From the NCBI GenBank assembly GCA_009693795.1, contig SHWN01000009.1:1-34792 (forward strand): 34,792 nt of DNA, in the 5' to 3' direction. Each line of letters starts with the position of its first letter. Within the stretch, counting starts at the first letter, position 1. Positions 25,153 to 33,579 of this stretch are shown here, in pieces. The notes under the pieces were generated by a model, which was not told the origin of the DNA, did no database searches, and saw only the letters and a list, made by a program, of their open reading frames with translations. This stretch comes from Acetobacteraceae bacterium. GTDB lineage: Bacteria > Pseudomonadota > Alphaproteobacteria > Acetobacterales > Acetobacteraceae. The translations under genes and the position numbers were made by a program.

Positions 25153-26186
25153 CAGGCGGCAGCCTGTTTGATCTGTGCCGCCAGGGCAGATTTTAACTGC
25201 ACGAGGCTCGGGGTGATCACCGGCACGAACGCTGCTTCGCGCCAGCGCCGGGCAAAACCGTCTCCTGCCGGCATCAGATAGGCGCGCCCACCGCTAGCTT
25301 GCAATTCCAGTGCCACGGCCTGCGAGGCGGTCTCGGCCAAGTCGATGCGAATTTCGAATAATTTTGCCGGTGCGCTATGAAAGCGCTGGGCACGCAATCC
25401 GTCTAGCAAGGCACGTTCCTGCGCGATCAGCGTCTCGTCGAGATCGTCGATCGGGGCGCGCAGCACATGCCGCGCCGCTCCCGCACAAAGCCGCGCCTCC
25501 GCCAACGCACGGCGGGCTAGGCCGATGGACATACCGCATTGCATCCCCAGAAACGCTGGGCGTACCTGCGGCAGGAATTGCGTGGCCTGCGGATGCAAAA
25601 TGTCTTCGCTGCTCAACTTTGTGTCCGTCAGGCGGATCGCGGCGGTGTTGGTTGCACGCATGGCCATCAAATCAAGGTCCAGCGAACGCTCCAGACCCGG
25701 CGCGTCATGCGGCAGGGCCGCCACGAAGGCGCCGTCCGCATGGGCGATGGCGGCGGCGACATGAAAACCTTGTGGGCGCAGATTGGTCACCCAGGGCATG
25801 CCGCCGTTCAGGATAAAATTTTTACCCACTGGCTGAGCGGAGATCTGCAACCCCTCCAGCCCGGACAGAAATTTCATTGCGTTGGACAGCCCAGTAGCAC
25901 CAGCGACGCGCCCCGCGCGTAGATCGGGCAGCAGGCGTTCACACAACGCCACGTTCGGGCTTTGGATCAGATATTCCATGAACACGCGATGGCCCCACAG
26001 CACGAATCCGGCCGCCATCGAATGTTCTGAAATGCGCGATATCGCCGCCACCGCCGCGAGCACGTCGCCTTCCGCCGCGCCGGCCGCGATCAGGCCAGGC
26101 AGCAGCATGGAGGCGTCTGCCGTACCGTTATCCAGCGCGGCAGCGTTCGCATCCAGCCATGTCAGAAAATCGGCGGGCAGCGACAT
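25152..26186 (-). CDS. Acyl-CoA dehydrogenase-like flavoprotein
   Basis: A 344-residue protein of the acyl-CoA dehydrogenase fold, shorter than the usual 380-400. It lacks the canonical catalytic Glu region that I would expect in a true dehydrogenase, as far as I can see, and resembles flavin-dependent members of the DszC/SfnB group, which use reduced flavin and oxygen on sulfur compounds. Recognisable parts are HSMAAGFVLWGHRVFMEYL, the LNGGMPWVTNLR middle segment and a C-terminal helical domain. It is fused by overlapping stop and start codons to an AhpD-like gene upstream (TAATG) and the ABC ATPase downstream (TGATG). The substrate is probably what the transporter imports; this is inference. 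Confidence 0.78.
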   Translation of the reverse strand: MSLPADFLTWLDANAAALDNGTADASMLLPGLIAAGAAEGDVLAAVAAISRISEHSMAAGFVLWGHRVFMEYLIQSPNVALCERLLPDLRAGRVAGATGLSNAMKFLSGLEGLQISAQPVGKNFILNGGMPWVTNLRPQGFHVAAAIAHADGAFVAALPHDAPGLERSLDLDLMAMRATNTAAIRLTDTKLSSEDILHPQATQFLPQVRPAFLGMQCGMSIGLARRALAEARLCAGAARHVLRAPIDDLDETLIAQERALLDGLRAQRFHSAPAKLFEIRIDLAETASQAVALELQASGGRAYLMPAGDGFARRWREAAFVPVITPSLVQLKSALAAQIKQAAA

Positions 26187-26755
26187 TATTCAGCGGCGGC
26201 TGGCAGGCCGTCCCACCGAAACGCTTCCAGCTGTGGGTTCAGCGGCGGCTGGCCGAGATTATTTGCGAAATTGCACAAAGTGGCGAGGCTGACGCCGAGC
26301 ACCACTTCCAGCGCATTGGCATCGGTGAAACCGGCGGCGCGGAAGGCGTCCAGCACGGCGTCTTCCACCCGGCCGCGCGTTTCAATTACCGCCGTGGCAA
26401 AGGTGGCGATGGCGGCCAGGCGCGCATCGGCGACCGGGCGCAGGCCGCGCAGCTGGTCCACCGTGGCACCATCGAGGCCGGCTTTCTTGGTAGCGATAGC
26501 GGTGTGGCCTGCAACACAAAAACCACAGCCATGCGTGGCGGCGGCGGTGATCTGCACCACCTCGCGCTCCGCTAGGGTCAGCCCCGAACGGGCATTGATG
26601 CCGGAGACGGTCAGATAGGTCTCCAGCGCCACCGGGGCATTGGCGAGCACGCGCAGCAGATTAGGCAGGAAGCCATTGGCCTTTTCGGCCGCGGCTAGTG
26701 ACGCCTGGGCTGCTGGAGGGGCATCTTCGATGGTGCGCAAAGGCAAACGGGACAT
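26186..26755 (-). CDS. AhpD/CMD-family protein with CxxC redox pair
   Basis: A 189-residue protein of the alkylhydroperoxidase AhpD-like fold. It contains the core motif EREVVQITAAATHGCGFCVAGHT with the redox pair Cys77-Gly-Phe-Cys80 and His84. Family members use this pair for peroxide reduction or as thiol carriers. It is the first gene of the operon leading through the flavoprotein to the ABC importer and could protect against peroxide released by the flavoenzyme; that role is inference. GAGG upstream of the ATG gives a reasonable ribosome binding site. An AT-rich stretch just upstream holds the likely promoter. Confidence 0.9.
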   Translation of the reverse strand: MSRLPLRTIEDAPPAAQASLAAAEKANGFLPNLLRVLANAPVALETYLTVSGINARSGLTLAEREVVQITAAATHGCGFCVAGHTAIATKKAGLDGATVDQLRGLRPVADARLAAIATFATAVIETRGRVEDAVLDAFRAAGFTDANALEVVLGVSLATLCNFANNLGQPPLNPQLEAFRWDGLPAAAE

Positions 26756-26769
26756 GGGAAAACCTCTTC

Positions 26770-26880
26770 AGGCGATAAGATCTAATCATAAAGAGATAAT
26801 TATTTTACAAAATACAATATATTCGAAAAAATAAGTTTATTTTATCTTATTATCATTCATAATGGGGTATTTATTCTAAA
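26770..26880. promoter_or_regulatory. AT-rich divergent control region
   Basis: This stretch is strikingly AT-rich in a GC-rich genome. It sits between the minus-strand AhpD-ACAD-ABC operon and thrS. It contains a palindrome, AAAATAA (26828-26834) and TTATTTT (26837-26843), and several TTAT repeats. It probably carries the operon promoter and perhaps an operator, but I cannot assign clear -35/-10 boxes or a regulator. Confidence 0.45.
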
Positions 26881-26920
26881 AACCCATATTTTTCGGTGTG
26901 TTTGTGCCGCCCCTCGACCT

Positions 26921-26941
26921 GACGCCACGTCCGGGGGCGTC
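26921..26941 (+). other. Small hairpin in the thrS leader
   Basis: GACGCC (26921-26926) pairs with GGCGTC (26936-26941), followed by TTGTC. This could be a weak attenuator-like structure about 110 bases before thrS. No T-box motif is seen. Confidence 0.25.
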
Positions 26942-27049
26942 TTGTCCCGCCAGCATCGTGCACGAGCATGCCGCCACGGCAGGGTTGCCGCGAAGCTGCC
27001 ATTGACCGCATAGACAGGCCCTCTCGCCAACCAACCGGAGCGTTCGCCC

Positions 27050-28987
27050 ATGCCCGCCATCACCCTGCCCGACGGTTCCGTGCGTATGTTCGACGCGCCG
27101 GTCACGGGCACGGAGATCGCCGCCGCCATCGGCCCCGGCCTCGCCCGCGCGGCGCTGGTGATGAAGCTTGATGGCCGGTTGGTCGATATGGCCACAACCG
27201 TGGCCGGGGACGCGTCCATCGCCTTCGTCACTCGCCGCGACGAGGACGCGCTGGAAATGATCCGCCACGACGCGGCGCATGTGATGGCGGAAGCCGTGCA
27301 GGCGCTGTTTCCCGGCACGCAGGTAACCATCGGGCCGTCGATCGAGCACGGCTTCTATTACGATTTCGCGCGGAACGAACCGTTCACGCCCGAGGATTTT
27401 CCAAAGATCGAGGCGAAGATGCGCGAGATCGTGGCGCGCAATACCCCCTTCCTGCGTCAGGTGATGGATCGCGATGCGGCGATTTCCTTCTTTCAGGCTA
27501 AGGGAGAGAAATATAAAGCAGAGCTGATCCAGGATCTGCCGCGAGCCGACGAAATATCGCTTTATACGCAGGGCGAATGGGTGGATCTGTGCCGAGGGCC
27601 GCATCTGCGTAGCACGGGCGATGTGGGTACGGCATTTAAGTTAATGAAGGTGGCTGGCGCCTATTGGCGTGGCGATCATCGCAACACGATGCTGTCGCGC
27701 ATCTATGGCACCGCCTGGCGCGATCAAAAGGCACTCGACGCTTATTTGCACATGCTGGAAGAAGCTGAGCGGCGCGATCATCGGCGCATCGGCAAGGATA
27801 TGGGATTGTTTCATATCCAGGAAGAAGCCGTGGGATCGGTCTTTTGGCATCCGAAGGGCTGGAAGCTGTATCGCACGGCGGAAGCCTATATGCGGCGGCG
27901 ACTGGAAGCCTCCGGCTATGTCGAAGTCAAAACCCCGCAACTGGTGGACCGGGCCTTATGGGAGGCCTCCGGCCATTGGGAAAAATTCCGCGAGCATATG
28001 TTCATCGCGCAGGTGGAAGACGAAGATAAAACGCTGGCCCTGAAGCCGATGAACTGTCCCTGCCATGTGCAGATTTTCCGCCAAGGTTTGCGCAGCTACC
28101 GCGAACTGCCCCTCCGCATGGCAGAATTCGGTGCCTGCCATCGCTATGAACCCTCTGGCGCGCTACATGGTATCATGAGGGTGCGGGCGTTCACGCAAGA
28201 CGATGCGCATATTTTCTGCACCGAGGCACAAATCGCGGACGAAACAGTCAAATTCGTCGAGCTGCTTTCCGCCACTTACCGCGATTTTGGTTTTGCCGAA
28301 TTCCGCGTCAAATTTTCTGATCGTCCGGCCATGCGTGCAGGCGACGATGTCACCTGGGACCGGGCCGAGGGCGCGCTGAAAGAGGCCTGCGCTACCGCCG
28401 GTGTCGATTACGTAATTAACCCTGGCGAGGGCGCATTCTACGGCCCGAAACTGGAGTTCGTGTTGCGCGATGCCATTGGCCGCGATTGGCAATGCGGCAC
28501 CTTGCAGGTGGATTTCGTGCTGCCCGAACGGCTGGACGCCGAATATGTCGGCGAGGATGGCGCGCGCCATCGTCCCGTCATGCTGCACCGCGCGATCCTC
28601 GGCAGTTTCGAACGCTTCCTGGGCATTCTGATCGAGCAGTATGCCGGCCGCTTCCCGCTCTGGCTCGCTCCGGTGCAGATGGTGGTGGCCTCCATCGTGT
28701 CGGACGCTAACGACTACGCCGAACATGTCGCCCGCACCTTCCGCGCGGCGGGGCTGGAAGTGCGGGTCGATGGCACCAACCAGAAGATCAACGCCAAGGT
28801 GCGAGAGCATTCCCTGGCTCATGTGCCGCTGATCGCCGTGGTCGGACGCAAGGAGGCCGAGCAGAACACGATCGCGCTGCGCCGCCTCGGCGGCGATGCA
28901 CAGGAACTCCTTCCGCTCGCCGCTGCCGTGACGATGCTGATACGGGAGGCGACACCGCCCGATCTGCGCGCCGCTGCCGGTGGGTGA
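27050..28987 (+). CDS. thrS: Threonine--tRNA ligase
   Basis: Charges tRNA-Thr. The 645-residue protein has an N-terminal TGS domain ([15 protein letters not shown] onward), the editing domain with the HxxxH pair ([12 protein letters not shown]) and [12 protein letters not shown], the class II catalytic core with the zinc-ligand Cys in [10 protein letters not shown], motif 2 around [15 protein letters not shown], motif 3 in [13 protein letters not shown], and an anticodon-binding C-terminus. Its length is normal. GGAG at 27037-27040 supports the ATG at 27050. In this genome a TSUP exporter separates it from infC, which often follows thrS directly. Confidence 0.97.
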   Translation: MPAITLPDGSVRMFDAPVTGTEIAAAIGPGLARAALVMKLDGRLVDMATTVAGDASIAFVTRRDEDALEMIRHDAAHVMAEAVQALFPGTQVTIGPSIEHGFYYDFARNEPFTPEDFPKIEAKMREIVARNTPFLRQVMDRDAAISFFQAKGEKYKAELIQDLPRADEISLYTQGEWVDLCRGPHLRSTGDVGTAFKLMKVAGAYWRGDHRNTMLSRIYGTAWRDQKALDAYLHMLEEAERRDHRRIGKDMGLFHIQEEAVGSVFWHPKGWKLYRTAEAYMRRRLEASGYVEVKTPQLVDRALWEASGHWEKFREHMFIAQVEDEDKTLALKPMNCPCHVQIFRQGLRSYRELPLRMAEFGACHRYEPSGALHGIMRVRAFTQDDAHIFCTEAQIADETVKFVELLSATYRDFGFAEFRVKFSDRPAMRAGDDVTWDRAEGALKEACATAGVDYVINPGEGAFYGPKLEFVLRDAIGRDWQCGTLQVDFVLPERLDAEYVGEDGARHRPVMLHRAILGSFERFLGILIEQYAGRFPLWLAPVQMVVASIVSDANDYAEHVARTFRAAGLEVRVDGTNQKINAKVREHSLAHVPLIAVVGRKEAEQNTIALRRLGGDAQELLPLAAAVTMLIREATPPDLRAAAGG

Positions 28988-28999
28988 CCGCGGGCGCTG

Positions 29000-29746
29000 A
29001 TGGAGCTCTTCGTGGAGACAGATTTTTTACTGGCCGGCTGCATGCTGCTCGCCGCCGCACTCTACAGCTCCGTCGGGCATGCCGGCGCGTCGTCCTATAT
29101 CGCCCTGATGGCCCTGTTCAGCGTGGCGCCAGCAGTGATGCGCCCGACGGCACTGAGCCTAAATATCCTGGTCGCAGGGCTGACCTCCTATCGCTACGTC
29201 CGGGCCGGGGCGTTTTCCTGGGAGGTGCTGTGGCCGTTTTTGCTAGGCGCCATGCCGATGGCGTTTGTCGGCGGCACCGTCGTTCTGCCGCCCCATCTCT
29301 ATCGGCCGCTGGTTGGGGCGGTGCTGGTGCTCTCCGGCATTCGTATGCTCTGGCCACGGGAATTGTGCGCGGCGCACCAGACCGCAGCGCCACCGGCGCT
29401 GGTCGCGGTGGGCGCCGGGGCGGGGCTGGGGTTGCTGGCCGGGCTAACTGGGACGGGCGGGGGCATCTTCCTGTCCCCATTGCTAATTTTCCTCGCCTGG
29501 GCGGCGCCGCGCAGCGTTTCCGGCATTTCCGCCGTGTTCATCCTGTGCAACTCCACCACCGGATTGTTGGGCAATCTGACCAGCTTACGGTCGCTGCCAA
29601 CCGAATTGCCCCTGTATGCCGGGGCCGTGCTGGTCGGCGCCTTGATCGGCACCAGCTTTGGTATTCGCCTGGCCGTGCCAGGGATCATCAAGGCCTTGGG
29701 CGTGGTGCTGCTGATCGCCGGCGTGAAGCTGATCGGGATTTATTAA
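29000..29746 (+). CDS. Sulfite exporter TauE/SafE (TSUP) family membrane protein
   Basis: A 248-residue inner-membrane protein with about eight hydrophobic segments. The repeated TSUP pattern is visible: SVGHAGASSYIALMALF in the first half and GLTGTGGGIFLSPLLIFLAWA in the second. TSUP proteins export sulfite, sulfoacetate or related organic anions. It starts 12 bases after thrS and lies between it and infC, so it may be co-transcribed with both. Its function is not linked in an obvious way to translation. The nearby ABC operon with a possible sulfur-compound flavoenzyme is on the other strand. Confidence 0.92.
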   Translation: MELFVETDFLLAGCMLLAAALYSSVGHAGASSYIALMALFSVAPAVMRPTALSLNILVAGLTSYRYVRAGAFSWEVLWPFLLGAMPMAFVGGTVVLPPHLYRPLVGAVLVLSGIRMLWPRELCAAHQTAAPPALVAVGAGAGLGLLAGLTGTGGGIFLSPLLIFLAWAAPRSVSGISAVFILCNSTTGLLGNLTSLRSLPTELPLYAGAVLVGALIGTSFGIRLAVPGIIKALGVVLLIAGVKLIGIY

Positions 29747-29852
29747 TTGCCGGTTCCACTAGCAATCGCGGGTTCCGCTTGATCCGCCAGCCCCGACACT
29801 GCAAGATCATTCCCTACCCGGCCTTTGCGCTAGGTATTTCCGTAACCATGAC

Positions 29853-29866
29853 AGGAGCGACCCATA
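29853..29866 (+). promoter_or_regulatory. Ribosome binding site and ATA start of infC
   Basis: AGGAG at 29853-29857 is spaced six bases from ATA at 29864-29866, which continues into the typical alphaproteobacterial IF-3 N-terminus. This decides the start and predicts autoregulation by IF-3 through its discrimination against AUA. Confidence 0.75.
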
Positions 29867-30400
29867 GCCCGACCCCCCTTGCCCGCGCCGCCAACCCGTG
29901 ACGGGCCCCGCGTCAATGAAGAAATCCGCGCCGCGCAGGTGCGCCTGATCGATCAGGAAGGCGAAATGCAGGGCGTGATGAGTGCCCGTGACGCGCTGAA
30001 CCGCGCATTCTCCGTCGGCCTCGATTTGCTGGAAATTAGCCCGAACGCGGATCCGCCAGTGGTGAAAATCCTCGATTTCGGCAAATTCAAATATGAACAG
30101 CAGAAAAAGAAGAATGAAGCGCGCAAGCGCCAGAAGGTGATCGAGATCAAGGAGATCAAGGTCCGCCCGAACATCGATGAAAACGATTATCAGGTGAAAA
30201 TGCGCGCCATGAAGTCCTTCATTGACGAGGGCGACAAGGTGAAAGTCACCCTGCGTTTCCGTGGCCGTGAAATGGCGCATCAGGAAATCGGTGTGCGCGT
30301 GCTGGAACGCATCCGTACCGAGATGGAGGAATCCAGCAAGGTCGAGCAAATGCCCAGGCTGGAAAACCGCCAGATGGTAATGGTGCTGGCACCACGTTAA
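29864..30400 (+). CDS. infC: Translation initiation factor IF-3 (probable ATA start codon)
   Basis: IF-3 binds the 30S subunit and rejects non-canonical start codons and wrong initiator tRNA. The protein has the alphaproteobacterial opening [20 protein letters not shown], the N-domain [16 protein letters not shown] with [12 protein letters not shown], and the C-domain ([15 protein letters not shown], then [12 protein letters not shown]). In frame, the only codon preceded by a good ribosome binding site is ATA at 29864: AGGAG (29853-29857) lies six bases upstream. No ATG is available at the family start, and the TTG at 29879 lacks a site. Rare starts of this kind are known for infC and let IF-3 repress its own synthesis. 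With this start the length is 178 residues. Confidence 0.93.
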   Translation: MARPPLPAPPTRDGPRVNEEIRAAQVRLIDQEGEMQGVMSARDALNRAFSVGLDLLEISPNADPPVVKILDFGKFKYEQQKKKNEARKRQKVIEIKEIKVRPNIDENDYQVKMRAMKSFIDEGDKVKVTLRFRGREMAHQEIGVRVLERIRTEMEESSKVEQMPRLENRQMVMVLAPR

Positions 30401-30431
30401 GCGCTGCCTCGCGCGCCCACTGGTTGCTTGA

Positions 30432-30552
30432 TCGTGGATCAGTTTAAGTCCGACACCGGCCTGCATCCTAACCCGGCCACCCAACGAGTGTACACTTCCG
30501 TGGATGGCCGGGTGGGGATGCAGGCCGGTGTCGGACTTAAACTGATCCACGA
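30432..30552. repeat. Long palindromic repeat B (shared core with repeat A)
   Basis: Outer arms of 37 bases pair perfectly (30432-30468 with 30516-30552). An inner stem ACCCGGCCA (30471-30479) pairs with 30505-30513. The core CCCGGCCACCCAACGAG (30472-30488) is identical to that in repeat A. It lies 32 bases after infC and about 100 bases before the next gene, so it could end the infC transcript. As RNA or as a DNA cruciform it would be very stable. Confidence 0.9.
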
Positions 30553-30652
30553 CCGATTGCCGCCAATACTTGACAGTCGCCAGGGGTGGGCGGAATTTTC
30601 CCCGTGACAGTTGGCCCCGTTTCGGCAGGCCCTGCCGGATAAGGAAAAATCG

Positions 30653-31852
30653 ATGAATGTGATTGGGCAGGTGACCCAGAATGCGGCCCAACGCGGCGCC
30701 GCCGCCATTGCGCGTGCCCGCGCTCTCACGCCCATCCTCAGCAATGCCGCGCCGCGCATCGATGCCGCCAATCAATTGCCCGACGATGTGCTCGCCGCGA
30801 TGTATGACGCCAACATCTTTCGCCTGCTGGTGCCGCGTGATTTTGGCGGCGATGAACTGGAACCTGCCGATTACGTGCAATGCGTCGAAGCCGTCGCCAT
30901 AGGCAATGGCTCCGCTGCCTGGTGCATGAATCAGGGATCCGGTTGTTCCATGTCGGCGGCCTATCTGGAAGCGCCGGTGGCGGCAAAGGTGCTGGGCGTG
31001 CGCGAGGGCGTGATCGCCTGGGGCCAGTTGCGCGGCTCAAAGGCCGTTGTCGTCGATGGCGGTTATCGGGTCACGGGTCGCTGGCAATTCTGTTCCGGTG
31101 GGCGGCATGCAACCTGGATCGGTGGCCACTGCCATGTTGTGGAACGCGACGGATCACTGCGCAAGGATCCGGATGGCAGCGTGATCGAACGCACCATGCT
31201 GCTGCCAAAAGCGGTGGTGGGCATGGAGGATGACTGGCAGGTGTTCGGCCTGCGCGGCACCGGCTCCAACACCTTTTATGTGAACGACGTGTTCGTGCCC
31301 GACGATCATTCCCTGCGGCGCGATACCGACGTGGAGCGCCGCCAGGCCGGCAACTTATACCGGTTCACCACCAACAATATGTACTCGTCCGGGTTTTCCT
31401 TTGTAGCCATGGGCATCGCGCGTGCCATGCTGGATGATTTTATTGCCGTAGCACGGGAAAAATCCCCCGCCATGGCTGGCATTCCCTTGCGCGATAACAA
31501 CCGTGTGCAGTTCGAAGTGGCGCATGCCGATGTGCAGCTGCGCGCCGCGCGCAATCATCTGATCCAGACCCTGCGCGAAATCTGGGACGTGGTGCGAGGA
31601 ACCCATCCAATGCCGATTGAGCAGCGAGTTAAAATCCGTACCGCCGCCACCTATGGCATCCATGTCGCGCGCAGTGTCGCCGAGACCGTATGGAACGAAT
31701 CTGGCGCCACCGCGATCTTCGATGCCAACCCATTCGAACGCCGCTACCGCGATATCCATACCGTCACCCAGCAAGCGCAAGGCCGTTCCGCGCATTTCGA
31801 GAATGTTGGAAACTGGATGCTCGGCGGCAACGTCAATCTGCGCTTTATTTAA
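30653..31852 (+). CDS. Flavin-dependent oxygenase, acyl-CoA dehydrogenase-like (HsaA/HpaB-C2/IacA-like)
   Basis: A 399-residue protein of the acyl-CoA dehydrogenase fold related to two-component flavin monooxygenases that use reduced flavin from a partner reductase. Typical parts are RIDAANQLPDDVLAAMYDANIFRLLVPRDFGGDELEP at the start, GSAAWCMNQGSG, a GRWQFCSGGRHATWIGG stretch in the middle, VFGLRGTGSNTFYVNDVFVP and the C-terminal IFDANPFERRYRDIHTVTQQAQGR. The aromatic substrate cannot be told, and no partner reductase is in the window. AAGGA at 30641-30645 supports the ATG at 30653. It is followed after 16 bases by a VOC-fold protein, probably one operon for an aromatic or ketone compound. 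Confidence 0.87.
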   Translation: MNVIGQVTQNAAQRGAAAIARARALTPILSNAAPRIDAANQLPDDVLAAMYDANIFRLLVPRDFGGDELEPADYVQCVEAVAIGNGSAAWCMNQGSGCSMSAAYLEAPVAAKVLGVREGVIAWGQLRGSKAVVVDGGYRVTGRWQFCSGGRHATWIGGHCHVVERDGSLRKDPDGSVIERTMLLPKAVVGMEDDWQVFGLRGTGSNTFYVNDVFVPDDHSLRRDTDVERRQAGNLYRFTTNNMYSSGFSFVAMGIARAMLDDFIAVAREKSPAMAGIPLRDNNRVQFEVAHADVQLRAARNHLIQTLREIWDVVRGTHPMPIEQRVKIRTAATYGIHVARSVAETVWNESGATAIFDANPFERRYRDIHTVTQQAQGRSAHFENVGNWMLGGNVNLRFI

Positions 31853-31868
31853 CGAAAGGACCGCGACA

Positions 31869-32276
31869 ATGCCGCTACACGCCCTCAATCATTTCACCAT
31901 TTGCCCGGCCGATCTGGACGCAACCAAGAGTTTCTACGCCGACGTGCTCGGCCTCGAAGTCGGCTATCGCCCGCCGTTAAATTTCCCTGGCTACTGGCTC
32001 TACTCGGCCGGCACCGCTACCGTACATCTGATCGGCTTCCGCCAAGGCGAAAATGCCGCCCAGCGCAAACAAACTAAAACTGTCCGCCTCGATCACATCG
32101 CCTTCGCCTGCTCTGGCCTCAGACAAATGCGCACGAAACTTAAGAAGCACAACGTCACTTTCGAAGAACGCGTGTTGCCACGCGACCGGCAAACCCAAAT
32201 CTTCCTCCACGACCCTGACGGCATCGCCGTGGAACTAAACTTCCCTGCACATGAGACGACAGCGCAGGCCGCTTGA
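31869..32276 (+). CDS. VOC-family (glyoxalase/extradiol dioxygenase-like) protein
   Basis: A 135-residue protein of the vicinal oxygen chelate superfamily with two beta-alpha-beta-beta-beta modules. The start ALNHFTICPADLDATKSFYADVLGLEVG and the end FLHDPDGIAVELNF are typical, with likely metal ligands His8 and the Glu of the VELNF segment. These proteins include glyoxalase I, dioxygenases and fosfomycin enzymes; the specific reaction is unknown. It follows the flavin oxygenase closely, with AAGGA before the ATG, which suggests a joint catabolic role. Confidence 0.9.
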   Translation: MPLHALNHFTICPADLDATKSFYADVLGLEVGYRPPLNFPGYWLYSAGTATVHLIGFRQGENAAQRKQTKTVRLDHIAFACSGLRQMRTKLKKHNVTFEERVLPRDRQTQIFLHDPDGIAVELNFPAHETTAQAA

Positions 32277-32386
32277 AGGCAAGGAAGGCCCAGGCTCCGC
32301 CCCTAGACCCTGCTATGGGATGACGCTCCTTAGAGCCGGTCCGTTGGGTAGAATGGGTTCCAAGGGTATGCCCTTAGTGGGGGGTC

Positions 32387-32405
32387 CAGGGGGCAAAGCC
32401 CCCTG
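32387..32405. terminator. Bidirectional hairpin terminator between VOC and GST genes
   Basis: CAGGGGGC (32387-32394) pairs perfectly with GCCCCCTG (32398-32405) around an AAA loop, between two convergent genes. A short T-run follows on the plus strand. A similar G-run/AAAG/C-run hairpin lies at 19288-19307. Confidence 0.6.
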
Positions 32406-32417
32406 ACTTTCCCTCCC

Positions 32418-33029
32418 TCACGCCGCCGCGCTGGGGCGTGCCTTCATGTGGGCATGCCAGGCCGTGATGTTTTTCAAGGCGGGGTCTATCGGTTGGCCGA
32501 CGCCAGCGAAGAAGTCGACAAAGCAGAACAGCAAGATGTCAGCAATTGTCATGCGATTGCCGCAGATATGGGTTTTGCCTTCCATCAGCCCGTCGAGCCA
32601 AGCGAGGCGGTCCTGGGCGGTTTTCTTTAAATCGTCGGAGGCCTGTGGGATGCAGCGGATGCGGTCCTGGAACATTTTCAGGCCCTCGCCGAAGCGAAAG
32701 CCATTGGCCATCGGTTCCATGATTTGGAGATCGACGCGGCGCATCCACATTCTTGCCTCGGCGCGTTCCTCTGCGGTGCTGCCAACCAGCGAGGCACCGG
32801 GGGTGATTTCGTCGAGATACTCGCAAATGGCGCTGATCTCGGCGAGGACGCTGCCGTCATCCAGTTGCAGAGCGGGGGTTTGGCCGGACGGGTTCTTCGC
32901 CAGAAAGGCGGGCTGCCGGTTTTCACCGCCGCGCAGATCAATCCTTTCCTTGGGCAGGGTGATGTTGCGTTCGGCCATGAACATGCGCACGGCGCGAGGA
33001 TTAGGACCGACTGAGTCAAAGAATATCAT
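32418..33029 (-). CDS. Glutathione S-transferase family protein
   Basis: A 203-residue GST. The N-terminal thioredoxin-like domain reads FFDSVGPNPRAVRMFMAERN and includes NPSGQTPALQLDDGSVLAEISAICEYLDE, with the cis-Pro and the glutathione-contacting Glu-Ile-Ser. The C-terminal helical domain includes NRMTIADILLFCFVDF with the N-capping Asp. Such enzymes detoxify electrophiles or act in aromatic catabolism; the substrate is unknown. It is a single gene, convergent with the VOC gene. Confidence 0.92.
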   Translation of the reverse strand: MIFFDSVGPNPRAVRMFMAERNITLPKERIDLRGGENRQPAFLAKNPSGQTPALQLDDGSVLAEISAICEYLDEITPGASLVGSTAEERAEARMWMRRVDLQIMEPMANGFRFGEGLKMFQDRIRCIPQASDDLKKTAQDRLAWLDGLMEGKTHICGNRMTIADILLFCFVDFFAGVGQPIDPALKNITAWHAHMKARPSAAA

Positions 33030-33133
33030 CTCTCTACTCCGGTTGTTTGCGGATTAAATTAGCGCTTTCCTGATGGCTTGGCCATGCGGCAGAGATTCAC
33101 GTTGCGGCAACGGATGGCCGTTAAGGTGTCGCC

Positions 33134-33391
33134 ATGCGGTTGAAACTCTTTCGGGTCCCTGACATGGCCGGGGCAATGTCTTGCGTACGTGCCGAACTGG
33201 GGACGAAGGCGCTAATCCTGGCAACACGGCGCACGCGGAAGGCGGTAGAAATCACCGCCGCGCTGGAACTTGCGGGCGAAGCCTCGCCCTTGCTGCTGAT
33301 CGGCCCGCCCGGCCCGGCGCAGGCAAGACCCTGACCATCGCGCGCCTGGCGACACGGCTGGTGCTGGACGGCGTGCGGCCGGTCAGGCTCC
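33134..33391 (+). pseudogene. flhF: Decayed flagellar GTPase FlhF
   Basis: FlhF is an SRP-type GTPase that directs polar flagellum placement. The remnant starts with MRLKLFRVPDMAGAMSCVRA and continues ELGTKALILATRR, typical of the FlhF N-terminus. It jumps after about 45 residues directly to the P-loop region LLLIGPPG, which implies an internal deletion. A tandem duplication of CCGGC (33309-33313 and 33314-33318) then breaks the frame within the P-loop; in the shifted frame GKTLTIARLATRLVLDGVRP follows. The remainder of the G-domain is missing. The lineage has probably lost its flagellum. No other flagellar genes are in the window. Confidence 0.82.
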
Positions 33392-33579
33392 GGCATGTTT
33401 CGCTGGTGATGCTGGCCGCGATCCGCCACCATGAGAACGCCACGACACCCAAAAAAACAAAGCTTAGGGCTCCGGGCACCCTGCGTGGCTGATCTGCTGG
33501 TCAATCCAGGAAATCCGCCGCATCGCCATTAGGCTGCCGCACAAATCGCGCACACTACACCCAAATTGTAACTGTAATG

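Noticed and set aside
26881-27049. T-box leader of thrS
   Set aside because: No T-box sequence; only a small hairpin is visible, and T-boxes are rare in this group.
29879-29881. TTG as the infC start
   Set aside because: No ribosome binding site, and the conserved N-terminus begins five codons upstream at ATA.
29807-30880. Long minus-strand open frame opposite infC
   Set aside because: It is His/Leu-rich shadow sequence of infC, the repeat and the flavoprotein; no family similarity and no start site.
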